Positions 38,303 through 50,200 of a stretch of 64,000 nt of DNA are shown in pieces; positions within the stretch are counted from its first letter, which is position 1; every line of letters starts with the position of its first letter. The stretch is from positions 18,925,638 to 18,989,637 of the forward strand of contig OZ059900.1 of assembly GCA_964057225.1 (NCBI GenBank). Direction: 5' to 3'. Both the position numbers and the translations under genes were made by a program. Origin of the DNA: Auanema rhodensis (Eukaryota; Nematoda; Chromadorea; Rhabditida; Rhabditidae). A model generated the notes under the pieces. It saw only the letters and a program-made list of their open reading frames with translations, was not told where the DNA came from and did not search any database.

Positions 38303-41300
38303 CGATGTAAACAAGGTTTTGACTTACGATTTCATGTGTTCAAACTCATGCAATGTCAATGAAACCTAGCTTAAAATTGTTCGTACAACGTCTAGTTCCA
38401 CTTTCACGACAAAAAAACAGGGGTTAGAAAATTAAGGAAATTAGCATATTCTGAGGGCACGCCCCTTATGGCTAATATTGATTAAATCGATTTTTGTTCA
38501 TATGAGTCGTCAAATGCAACGAATTTCAGCGTGTTACATACTAAAATGAAGCATTTTACAAGCTGAACACTAGAAAAATACAAAAACACAGTATTTCCCA
38601 TGAGAAATATTTTATTATGCTGGAAAACCAGTTTTTGGAAATTTCGCTGTAAACAAGGTTTTGACTTACGATTTCATGTGTTCAACCTCATGCAATGTCA
38701 ATGAAACCTAGCTTAAAATTGTTCGTACAACGTCTAGTTCCACTTTCACGACAAAAAAACAGGGGTTAGAAAATTAAGGAAATTAGCATATTCTGAGGGC
38801 ACGCCCTTATGGCTAATATTGATTAAATCGATTTTTGTTCATATGAGTCGTCAAATGCAACGAATTTCAGCGTGTTACATACTAAAATGAAGCATTTTAC
38901 AAGCTGAACACTAGAAAAATACAAAAACACAGTATTTCCCATGAGAAATATTTTATTATGCTGGAAAACCAGTTTTTGGAAATTTCGCTGTAAACAAGGT
39001 TTTGACTTACGATTTCATGTGTTCAAACTCATGCAATATCAATGAAACGTAGCTCAAAATTGTTCGTACAACGTCTAGTTCCACTTTCACGACAAAAAAA
39101 CAGGGGTTAGAAAATTAAGGAAATTAGCATATTCTGAGGGCACGCCCCTTATGGCTAATATTGATTAAATCGATTTTTGTTCATATGAGTCGTCAAATGC
39201 AACGAATTTCAGCGTGTTACATACTAAAATGAAGCATTTTACATGCTGAACACTAGAAAAAAACAAAAACACAGTATTTCCCATAAGAAATATTTTATTA
39301 TGCTGGAAAACCAGTTTTTGGAAATTTCGCTGTAAACAAGGTTTTGACTTACGATTTCATGTGTTCAAACTCATGCAATGTCAATGAAACTTAGCTCAAA
39401 ATTGTTCGTACAACGTCTAGTTCCACTTTCACGACAAAAAAACAGGGGTTAGAAAATTAAGGAAATTAGCATATTCTGAGGGCACGCCCCTTATGGCTAA
39501 TATTGATTAAATCGATTTTTGTTCATATGAGTCGTCAAATGCAACGAATTTCAGCGTGTTACATACTAAAATGAAGCATTTCACATGCTGAACACTAGAA
39601 AAATACAAAAACACAGTATTTCTCATGAGAAATATTTTATTATGCTGGAAAACCAGTTTTTGGAAATTTCGCTGTAAACAAGGTTTTGACTTACGATTTC
39701 ATGTGTTCAAACTCATGCAATGTCAATGAAACCTAGCTCAAAATTGTTTGTACAACGTCTAGTTCCACTTTCACGACAAAAAAACAGGGGTTAGAAAATT
39801 AAGGAAATTAGCATATTCTGAGGGCACGCCCCTTATGGCTAATATTGATTAAATCGATTTTTGTTCATATGAGTCGTCAAATGCAACGAATTTCAGCGTG
39901 TTACATACTAAAATGAAGCATTTTACATGCTGAACACTAGAAAAATACAAAAACACAGTATTTCTCATGAGAAATATTTTATTATGCTGGAAAACCAGTT
40001 TTTGGAAATTTCGCTGTAAACAAGGTTTTGACTTACGATTTCATGTGTTCAAACTCATGCAATGTCAATGAAACCTAGCTCAAAATTGTTCGTACAACGT
40101 CTAGTTCCACTTTCACGACAAAAAAAACAGGGGTTAGAAAATTAAGGAAATTAGCATATTCTGAGGGCACGCCCCTTATGGCTAATATTGATTAAATCGA
40201 TTTTTGTTCATATGAGTCGTCAAATGCAACAAATTTCAGCGTGTTACATACTAAAATGAAGCATTTTACATGCTGAACACTAGAAAAATACAAAAACACA
40301 GTATTTCCCATTAGAAATATTTTATTATGCTGGAAAACCAGTTTTTGGAAATTTCGCTGTAAACAAGGTTTTGACTTACTTTTTCTTGTGTTCAAACTCA
40401 TGCAATGTCAATGAAACCTAGCTCAAAATTGTTCGTACAACGTCTAGTTCCACTTTCACGACAAAAAAACAGGGGTTAGAAAATTAAGGAAATTAGCATA
40501 TTCTGAGGGCACGCCCCTTATGGCTAATATTGATTAAATCGATTTTTGTTCATATGAGTCGTCAAATGCAACGAATTTCAGCGTGTTACATACTAAAATG
40601 AAGCATTTTACATGCTGAACACTAGAAAAATACAAAAACACAGTATTTCCCATGAGAAATATTTTATTATGCTGGAAAACCAGTTTTTGGAAATTTCGCT
40701 GTAAACAAGGTTTTGACTTACGATTTCATGTGTTCAAACTCATGCAATGTCAATGAAACCTAGCTCAAAATTGTTCGTACAACGTCTAGTTCCACTTTCA
40801 CGACAAAAAAACAGGGGTTAGAAAATTAAGGAAATTAGCATATTCTGAGGGCACGCCCCTTATGGCTAATATTGATTAAATCGATTTTTGTTCATATGAG
40901 TCGTCAAATGCAACGAATTTCAGCGTGTTACATACTAAAATGAAGCATTTTACATGCTGAACACTAGAAAAATACAAAAACACAGTATTTCCCATGAGAA
41001 ATATTTTATTATGCTGGAAAACCAGTTTTTGGAAATTTCGCTGTAAACAAGGTTTTGACTTACGATTTCATGTGTTCAAACTCATGCAATGTCAATGAAA
41101 CCTAGCTCAAATTTGTTCGTACAACGTCTAGTTCCACTTTCACGACAAAAAAACAGGGGTTAGAAAATTAAGGAAATTAGCATATTCTGAGGGCACGCCC
41201 CTTATGCCTAATGTTGATTAAATCGATTTTTGTTCATATGAGTCGTCAAATGCAACGAATTTCAGCGTGTTACATACTAAAATGAAGCATTTTACATGCT

Positions 41301-42748
41301 GAACACTAGAAAAATACAAAAACACAGTATTTCCCATGTGAAATATTTTATTATGCTGGAAAACCAGTTTTTGGAAATTTCGCTGTAAACAAGGTTTTGA
41401 CTTACGATTTCATGTGTTCAAACTCATGCAATGTCAATGAAACCTAGCTCAAAATTGTTCGTACAACATCTAGTTCCACTTTCACGACAAAAAAACAGGG
41501 GTTAGAAAATTAAGGAAATTAGCATATTCTGAGGGCACGCCCCTTATGGCCAATATTGATTAAATCGATTTTTGTTCATATGAGTCGTCAAATGCAACGA
41601 ATTTCAGCGTGTTACATACTAAAATGAAGCATTTTACATGCTGAACACTAGAAAAATACAAAAACACAGTATTTCCCATGAGAAATATTTTATTATGCTG
41701 GAAAACCAGTTTTTGGAAATTTCGCTGTAAACAAGGTTTTGACTTACGATTTCATGTGTTCAAACTCATGCAATGTCAATGAAACCTAGCTCAAATTTGT
41801 TCGTACAACGTCTAGTTCCACTTTCACGACAAAAAAACAGGGGTTAGAAAATTAAGGAAATTAGCATATTCTGAGGGCACGCCCCTTATGCCTAATGTTG
41901 ATTAAATCGATTTTTGTTCATATGAGTCGTCAAATGCAACGAATTTCAGCGTGTTACATACTAAAATGAAGCATTTTACATGCTGAACACTAGAAAAATA
42001 CAAAAACACAGTATTTCCCATGTGAAATATTTTATTATGCTGGAAAACCAGTTTTTGGAAATTTCGCTGTAAACAAGGTTTTGACTTACGATTTCATGTG
42101 TTCAAACTCATGCAATGTCAATGAAACCTAGCTCAAAATTGTTCGTACAACGTCTAGTTCCACTTTCACGACAAAAAAACAGGGGTTAGAAAATTAAGGA
42201 AATTAGCATATTCTGAGGGCACGCCCCTTATGGCTAATATTGATTAAATCGATTTTTGTTCATATGAGTCGTCAAATGCAACGAATTTCAGCGTGTTACA
42301 TACTAAAATGAAGCATTTTACATGCTGAACACTAGAAAAATACAAAAACACAGTATTTCCCATGAGAAATATTTTATTATGCTGGAAAACCAGTTTTTGG
42401 AAATTTCGCTGTAAACAAGGTTTTGACTTACGATTTCATGTGTTCAAACTCATGCAATGTCAATGAAACCTAGCTCAAAATTGTTCGTACAACGTCTAGT
42501 TCCACTTTCACGACAAAAAAACAGGGGTTAGAAAATTAAGGAAATTAGCATATTCTGAGGGCACGCCCCTTATGGCTAATATTGATTAAATCGATTTTTG
42601 TTCATATGAGTCGTCAAATGCAACGAATTTCAGCGTGTTACATACTAAAATGAAGCATTTTACATGCTGAACACTAGAAAAATACAAAAACACAGTATTT
42701 CCCATGAGAAATATTTTTTTATGCTGGAAAACCAGTTTTTGGAAATTT
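38303..42748 (+). repeat. 13-monomer higher-order unit, copy 2 (4446 bp)
   Basis: Follows copy 1 directly and repeats all its markers at +4446: CGATGTAAAC at 38303, CAACCTCATG near 38684, CACGCCCTTATGG near 38802, AATATCAATG near 39036, CCATAAGAAAT near 39282, the two 18-bp palindromes, A8/AACAAAT (40012), CATTAGAAAT near 40309, CAAATTTG (41039, 41723) and ACAACATCTAG (41381). The one difference I found is A to T at 42718 (ATATTTTTTT), in the last monomer. This is the most recent-looking amplification in the forward arm. Confidence 0.9.
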
Positions 42749-43432
42749 CGCTGTAAACAAGGTTTTGACTTACGATTTCATGTGTTCAAACTCATGCAAT
42801 GTCAATGAAACCTAGCTCAAAATTGTTCGTACAACATCTAGTTCCACTTTCACGACAAAAAAACAGGGGTTAGAAAATTAAGGAAATTAGCATATTCTGA
42901 GGGCACGCCCCTTATGGCCAATATTGATTAAATCGATTTTTGTTCATATGAGTCGTCAAATGCAACGAATTTCAGCGTGTTACATACTAAAATGAAGCAT
43001 TTTACATGCTGAACACTAGAAAAATACAAAAACACCGTATTTCCCATGAGAAATATTTTATTATGCTGGAAAACCAGTTTTTGGAAATTTCGCTGTAAAC
43101 AAGGTTTTGACTTACGATTTCATGTGTTCAAACTCATGCAATGTCAATGAAACCTAGCTCAAAATTGTTCGTACAACGTCTAGTTCCACTTTCACGACAA
43201 AAAAACAGGGGTTAGAAAAATAAGGAAATTAGCATATTCTGAGGGCACGCCCCTTATGGCTAATATTGATTAAATCGATTTTTGTTCATATGAGTCGTCA
43301 AATGCAACGAATTTCAGCGTGTTACATACTAAAATGAAGCATTTTACATGCTGAACACTAGAAAAATACAAAAACACAGTATTTCCCATGAGAAATATTT
43401 TATTATGCTGGAAAACCAGTTTTTGGAAATTT
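42749..43432 (+). repeat. Last two complete forward monomers before the inversion
   Basis: The first (42749) is the ACAACATCTAG/GGCCAATATT type known from 36935 and 41381, with a private ACACCGTAT at 43036. The second (43091) has a private GAAAAATAAGG at 43220. Neither private change was seen elsewhere in the window. Confidence 0.8.
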
Positions 43433-43550
43433 CGCTGTAAACAAGGTTTTGACTTACGATTTCATGTGTTCAAACTCATGCAATGTCAATGAAACCTAGC
43501 TCAAAATTGTTCGTACAACGTCTAGTTCCACTTTCACGACAAAAAAACAG
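43433..43550 (+). repeat. Truncated forward monomer at the orientation switch
   Basis: Monomer positions 1-118 are intact, from CGCTGTAAAC through the A7-CAG tract after CACGAC. The expected GGGGTTAGAAAA is then replaced by the A-rich linker. The break lies inside the monomer's own A tract, so homology or slippage at that tract may have shaped it. Confidence 0.9.
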
Positions 43551-43604
43551 AAAAAAAAAACAGAAAAAACAGAAAAAAAAACAGAAAAAAAACAAAAAAA
43601 AAAC
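43551..43604. repeat. A-rich (A)nCAG linker at the inversion junction
   Basis: 54 bp, 46 of them A. Read from 43541 the order is A7-CAG, A10-CAG, A6-CAG, A9-CAG, A8-C, A10-C, then ATGTAACACG of the inverted monomer. The first A7-CAG is the normal monomer tract, so the linker looks like an expansion of it by slippage. The + strand has no T from 43535 to 43605. Alternatives are end-joining filler, the poly(A) tail of a retroposon with nothing else left, or low-quality consensus in a hard-to-assemble spot. It is the only non-satellite sequence in the window. Confidence 0.85.
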
Positions 43605-43841
43605 ATGTAACACGCTGAAATTCGTTGCATTTGACGACTCATATGAACAAAAATCGATTTATTCAATATTAGCCATAAGGGGCGTGCCCTCAGAATATGC
43701 TAATTTCCTTAATTTTCTAACCCCTGTTTTTTTGTCGTGAAAGTGGAACTAGACGTTGTACGAACAATTTTGAGCTAGGTTTCATTGACATTGCATGAGT
43801 TTGAACACATGAAATCGTAAGTCAAAACCTTGTTTACAGCG
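43605..43841 (-). repeat. Truncated inverted monomer at the orientation switch
   Basis: Matches monomer positions 1-237 in reverse complement, from GCG at 43841 back to ATGTAACA at 43605. The base to the left is C where the consensus has T. The run ACATGTAACACG can be read as a 22-bp deletion between the two ATGTAA direct repeats present in every monomer, which would mean the linker really joins farther into the monomer. A private change, GATTTATTCAAT for GATTTAATCAAT, is at 43662; it removes a stop codon. Confidence 0.85.
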
Positions 43842-45199
43842 AAATTTCCAAAAACTGGTTTTCCAGCATAATAAAATATTTCTCATGGGAAATACTGTGT
43901 TTTTGTATTTTTCTAGTGTTCAACATGTAAAATGCTTCATTTTAGTATGTAACACGCTGAAATTCGTTGCATTTGACGACTCATATGAACAAAAATCGAT
44001 TTAATCAATATTAGCCATAAGGGGCGTGCCCTCAGAATATGCTAATTTCCTTAATTTTCTAACCCCTGTTTTTTTGTCGTGAAAGTGGAACTAGACGTTG
44101 TACGAACAATTTTGAGCTAGGTTTCATTGACATTGCATGAGTTTGAACACATGAAATCGTAAGTCAAAACCTTGTTTACAGCGAAATTTCCAAAAACTGG
44201 TTTTCCAGCATAATAAAATATTTCTCATGGGAAATACTGTGTTTTTGTATTTTTCTAGTGTTCAGCATGTAAAATGCTTCATTTTAGTATGTAACACGCT
44301 GAAATTCGTTGCATTTGACGACTCATATGAACAAAAATCGATTTAATCAATATTAGCCATAAGGGGCGTGCCCTCAGAATATGCTAATTTCCTTAATTTT
44401 CTAACCCTTGTTTTTTTGTCGTGAAAGTGGAACTAGACGTTGTACGAACAATTTTGAGCTAGGTTTCATTGACATTGCATGAGTTTGAACACATGAAATC
44501 GTAAGTCAAAACCTTGTTTACAGCGAAATTTCCAAAAACTGGTTTTCCAGCATAATAAAATATTTCTCATGGGAAATACTGTGTTTTTGTATTTTTCTAG
44601 TGTTCAGCATGTAAAATGGTTCATTTTAGTATGTAACACGCTGAAATTCGTTGCATTTGACGACTCATATGAACAAAAATCGATTTAATCAATATTAGCC
44701 ATAAGGGGCGTGCCCTCAGAATATGCTAATTTCCTTAATTTTCTAACCCTTGTTTTTTTGTCGTGAAAGTGGAACTAGACGTTGTACGAACAATTTTGAG
44801 CTAGGTTTCATTGACATTGCATGAGTTTGAACACATGAAATCGTAAGTCAAAACCTTGTTTACAGCGAAATTTCCAAAAACTGGTTTTCCAGCATAATAA
44901 AATATTTCTCATGGGAAATACTGTGTTTTTGTATTTTTCTAGTGTTCAGCATGTAAAATGCTTCATTTTAGTATGTAACACGCTGAAATTCGTTGCATTT
45001 GACGACTCATATGAACCAAAATCGATTTAATCAATATTAGCCATAAGGGGCGTGCCCTCAGAATATGCTAATTTCCTTAATTTTCTAACCCTTGTTTTTT
45101 TGTCGTGAAAGTGGAACTAGACGTTGTACGAACAATTTTGAGCTAGGTTTCATTGACATTGCATGAGTTTGAACACATGAAATCGTAAGTCAAAACCTT

Positions 45200-47250
45200 G
45201 TTTACAGCGAAATTTCCAAAAACTGGTTTTCCAGCATAATAAAATATTTCTCATGGGAAATATTGTGTTTTTGTATTTTTCTAGTGTTCAGCATGTAAAA
45301 TGCTTCATTTTAGTATGTAACACGCTGAAATTCGTTGCATTTGACGACTCATATGAACAAAAATCGATTTAATCAATATTAGCCATAAGGGGCGTGCCCT
45401 CAGAATATGCTAATTTCCTTAATTTTCTAACCCCTGTTTTTTTGTCGTGAAAGTGGAACTAGACGTTGTACGAACAATTTTGAGCTAGGTTTCATTGACA
45501 TTGCATGAGTTTGAACACATGAAATCGTAAGTCAAACCCTTGTTTACAGCGAAATTTCCAAAAACTGGTTTTCCAGCATAATAAAATATTTCTCATGGGA
45601 AATACTGTGTTTTTGTATTTTTCTAGTGTTCAGCATGTAAAATGCTTCATTTTAGTATGTAACACGCTGAAATTCGTTGCATTTGACGACTCATATGAAC
45701 AAAAATCGATTTAATCAATATTAGCCATAAGGGGCGTGCCCTCAGAATATGCTAATTTCCTTAATTTTCTAACCCCTGTTTTTTTGTCGTGAAAGTGGAA
45801 CTAGACGTTGTACGAACAATTTTGAGCTAGGTTTCATTGACATTGCATGAGTTTGAACACATGAAATCGTAAGTCAAAACCTTGTTTACAGCGAAATTTC
45901 CAAAAACTGGTTTTCCAGCATAATAAAACATTTCTCATGGGAAATACTGTGTTTTTGTATTTTTCTAGTGTTCAGCATGTAAAATGCTTCATTTTAGTAT
46001 GTAACACGCTGAAATTCGTTGCATTTGACGACTCATATGAACAAAAATCGATTTAATCAATATTAGCCATAAGGGGCGTGCCCTCAGAATATGCTAATTT
46101 CCTTAATTTTCTAACCCTTGTTTTTTTGTCGTGAAAGTGGAACTAGACGTTGTACGAACAATTTTGAGCTAGGTTTCATTGACATTGCATGAGTTTGAAC
46201 ACATGAAATCGTAAGTCAAAACCTTGTTTACAGCGAAATTTCCAAAAACTGGTTTTCCAGCATAATAAAATATTTCTCATGGGAAATATTGTGTTTTTGT
46301 ATTTTTCTAGTGTTCAGCATGTAAAATGCTTCATTTTAGTATGTAACACGCTGAAATTCGTTGCATTTGACGACTCATATGAACAAAAATCGATTTAATC
46401 AATATTAGCCATAAGGGGCGTGCCCTCAGAATATGCTAATTTCCTTAATTTTCTAACCCCTGTTTTTTTGTCGTGAAAGTGGAACTAGACGTTGTACGAA
46501 CAATTTTGAGCTAGGTTTCATTGACATTGCATGAGTTTGAACACATGAAATCGTAAGTCAAACCCTTGTTTACAGCGAAATTTCCAAAAACTGGTTTTCC
46601 AGCATAATAAAATATTTCTCATGGGAAATACTGTGTTTTTGTATTTTTCTAGTGTTCAGCATGTAAAATGCTTCATTTTAGTATGTAACACGCTGAAATT
46701 CGTTGCATTTGACGACTCATATGAACAAAAATCGATTTAATCAATATTAGCCATAAGGGGCGTGCCCTCAGAATATGCTAATTTCCTTAATTTTCTAACC
46801 CCTGTTTTTTTGTCGTGAAAGTGGAACTAGACGTTGTACGAACAATTTTGAGCTAGGTTTCATTGACATTGCATGAGTTTGAACACATGAAATCGTAAGT
46901 CAAAACCTTGTTTACAGCGAAATTTCCAAAAACTGGTTTTCCAGCATAATAAAACATTTCTCATGGGAAATACTGTGTTTTTGTATTTTTCTAGTGTTCA
47001 GCATGTAAAATGCTTCATTTTAGTATGTAACACGCTGAAATTCGTTGCATTTGACGACTCATATGAACAAAAATCGATTTAATCAATATTAGCCATAAGG
47101 GGCGTGCCCTCAGAATATGCTAATTTCCTTAATTTTCTAACCCTTGTTTTTTTGTCGTGAAAGTGGAACTAGACGTTGTACGAACAATTTTGAGCTAGGT
47201 TTCATTGACATTGCATGAGTTTGAACACATGAAATCGTAAGTCAAACCCT
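45200..47250 (-). repeat. Three-monomer duplication in the inverted arm (period 1026 bp)
   Basis: Marker series GAAATATTGTG (45261 and 46287), GTCAAACCCTTG (45531 and 46557) and AAAACATTTC (45925 and 46951) repeats with 1026 bp, exactly three monomers. AAAACATTTC was seen only at these two places. Boundaries are approximate because the intervening monomers are consensus-like. Confidence 0.82.
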
Positions 47251-50200
47251 TGTTTACAGCGAAATTTCCAAAAACTGGTTTTCCAGCATAATAAAATATT
47301 TCTCATGGGAAATACTGTGTTTTTGTATTTTTCTAGTGTTCAGCATGTAAAATGCTTCATTTTAGTATGTAACACGCTGAAATTCGTTGCATTTGACGAC
47401 TCATATGAACCAAAATCGATTTAATCAATATTAGCCATAAGGGGCGTGCCCTCAGAATATGCTAATTTCCTTAATTTTCTAACCCTTGTTTTTTTGTCGT
47501 GAAAGTGGAACTAGACGTTGTACGAACAATTTTGAGCTAGGTTTCATTGACATTGCATGAGTTTGAACACATGAAATCGTAAGTCAAAACCTTGTTTACA
47601 GCGAAATTTCCAAAAACTGGTTTTCCAGCATAATAAAATATTTCTCATGGGAAATATTGTGTTTTTGTATTTTTCTAGTGTTCAGCATGTAAAATGCTTC
47701 ATTTTAGTATGTAACACGCTGAAATTCGTTGCATTTGACGACTCATATGAACAAAAATCGATTTAATCAATATTAGCCATAAGGGGCGTGCCCTCAGAAT
47801 ATGCTAATTTCCTTAATTTTCTAACCCCTGTTTTTTTGTCGTGAAAGTGGAACTAGACGTTGTACGAACAATTTTGAGCTAGGTTTCATTGACATTGCAT
47901 GAGTTTGAACACATGAAATCGTAAGTCAAACCCTTGTTTACAGCGAAATTTCCAAAAACTGGTTTTCCAGCATAATAAAATATTTCTCATGGGAAATACT
48001 GTGTTTTTGTATTTTTCTAGTGTTCAGCATGTAAAATGCTTCATTTTAGTATGTAACACGCTGAAATTCGTTGCATTTGACGACTCATATGAACAAAAAT
48101 CGATTTAATCAATATTAGCCATAAGGGGCGTGCCCTCAGAATATGCTAATTTCCTTAATTTTCTAACCCCTGTTTTTTTGTCGTGAAAGTGGAACTAGAC
48201 GTTGTACGAACAATTTTGAGCTAAGTTTCATTGACATTGCATGAGTTTGAACACATGAAATCGTAAGTCAAAACCTTGTTTACAGCGAAATTTCCAAAAA
48301 CTGGTTTTCCAGCATAATAAAATATTTCTCATGGGAAATACTGTGTTTTTGTTTTTTTCTAGTGTTCAGCATGTAAAATGCTTCATTTTAGTATGTAACA
48401 CGCTGAAATTCGTTGCATTTGACGACTCATATGAACAAAAATCGATTTAATCAATATTAGCCATAAGGGGCGTGCCCTCAGAATATGCTAATTTCCTTAA
48501 TTTTCTAACCCCTGTTTTTTTGTCGTGAAAGTGGAACTAGACGTTGTACGAACAATTTTGAGCTAGGTTTCATTGACATTGCATGAGTTTGAACACATGA
48601 AATCGTAAGTCAAACCCTTGTTTACAGCGAAATTTCCAAAAACTGGTTTTCCAGCATAATAAAATATTTCTCATGGGAAATACTGTGTTTTTGTATTTTT
48701 CTAGTGTTCAGCATGTAAAATGCTTCATTTTAGTATGTAACACGCTGAAATTCGTTGCATTTGACGACTCATATGAACAAAAATCGATTTAATCAATATT
48801 AGCCATAAGGGGCGTGCCCTCAGAATATGCTAATTTCCTTAATTTTCTAACCCCTGTTTTTTTGTCGTGAAAGTGGAACTAGACGTTGTACGAACAATTT
48901 TGAGCTAAGTTTCATTGACATTGCATGAGTTTGAACACATGAAATCGTAAGTCAAAACCTTGTTTACAGCGAAATTTCCAAAAACTGGTTTTCCAGCATA
49001 ATAAAATATTTCTCATGGGAAATACTGTGTTTTTGTTTTTTTCTAGTGTTCAGCATGTAAAATGCTTCATTTTAGTATGTAACACGCTGAAATTCGTTGC
49101 ATTTGACGACTCATATGAACAAAAATCGATTTAATCAATATTAGCCATAAGGGGCGTGCCCTCAGAATATACTAATTTCCTTAATTTTCTAACCCCTGTT
49201 TTTTTGTCGTGAAAGTGGAACTAGACGTTGTACGAACAATTTTGAGCTAGGTTTCATTGACATTGCATGAGTTTGAACACATGAAATCGTAAGTCAAAAC
49301 CTTGTTTACAGCGAAATTTCCAAAAACTGGTTTTCCAGCATAATAAAATATTTTTCATGGGAAATACTGTGTTTTTGTATTTTTCTAGTGTTCAGCATGT
49401 AAAATGCTTCATTTTAGTATGTAACACGCTGAAATTCGTTGCATTTGACGACTCATATGAACAAAAATCGATTTAATCAATATTAGCCATAAGGGGCGTG
49501 CCCTCAGAATATGCTAATTTCCTTAATTTTCTAACCCTTGTTTTTTTGTCGTCAAAGTGGAACTAGACGTTGTACGAACAATTTTGAGCTAGGTTTCATT
49601 GACATTGCATGAGTTTGAACACATGAAATCGTAAGTCAAAACCTTGTTTACAGCGAAATTTCCAAAAACTGGTTTTCCAGCATAATAAAATATTTCTCAT
49701 GGGAAATACTGTGTTTTTGTATTTTTCTAGTGTTCAGCATGTAAAATGCTTCATTTTAGTATGTAACACGCTGAAATTCGTTGCATTTGACGACTCATAT
49801 GAACAAAAATCGATTTAATCAATATTAGCCATAAGGGGCGTGCCCTCAGAATATGCTAATTTCCTTAATTTTCTAACCCCTGTTTTTTTGTCGTGAAAGT
49901 GGAACTAGACGTTGTACGAACAATTTTGAGCTAAGTTTCATTGACATTGCATGAGTTTGAACACATGAAATCGTAAGTCAAAACCTTGTTTACAGCGAAA
50001 TTTCCAAAAACTGGTTTTCCAGCATAATAAAATATTTCTCATGGGAAATACTGTGTTTTTGTTTTTTTCTAGTGTTCAGCATGTAAAATGCTTCATTTTA
50101 GTATGTAACACGCTGAAATTCGTTGCATTTGACGACTCATATGAACAAAAATCGATTTAATCAATATTAGCCATAAGGGACGTGCCCTCAGAATATACTA

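Larger units (their letters stand above)
1..43550 (+). repeat. 342-bp satellite array, forward arm (127 monomers plus a 118-bp partial)
   Basis: Head-to-tail tandem repeat. Taking CGCTGTAAAC as monomer start, starts fall at 1, 342, 684, 1026, 1368, 1709 and so on to 43433, nearly always 342 bp apart. Exceptions are 341-bp units (one T lost in AAGGTTTTGAC, or one C lost in CACGCCCCTT), 343-bp units (A7 tract lengthened to A8) and one 344-bp unit at 15387. Most copies differ only at recurring sites such as CCTAGC/CTTAGC, TTGTTCG/TTGTTTG, CAGGGG/CAAGGG, ATGGCT/ATTGCT, ACATGCTG/ACAAGCTG and AATACAA/AAAACAA. No interruption by other sequence is seen in 43.5 kb. No gene is present. The role is unknown; by analogy with other long satellites it is probably heterochromatic, perhaps centromeric or pericentromeric. 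Confidence 0.98.

Noticed and set aside
1-43550. Human/primate alpha satellite, because 342 is 2 x 171
   Set aside because: No sequence resemblance to alpha satellite that I can recognise. The length match alone is not evidence.
43541-43605. Poly(A) tail of a SINE or LINE insertion at the junction
   Set aside because: No element body, internal promoter boxes or target-site duplication is visible next to it, and the (A)nCAG pattern is better explained by the monomer's own tract.
43483-43740. 85-codon plus-strand open frame with a lysine/glutamine-rich middle
   Set aside because: It crosses the orientation switch. The Lys/Gln run is the A-rich linker translated, and the frame stays open only because of the private T at 43662. 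It has no coding character.
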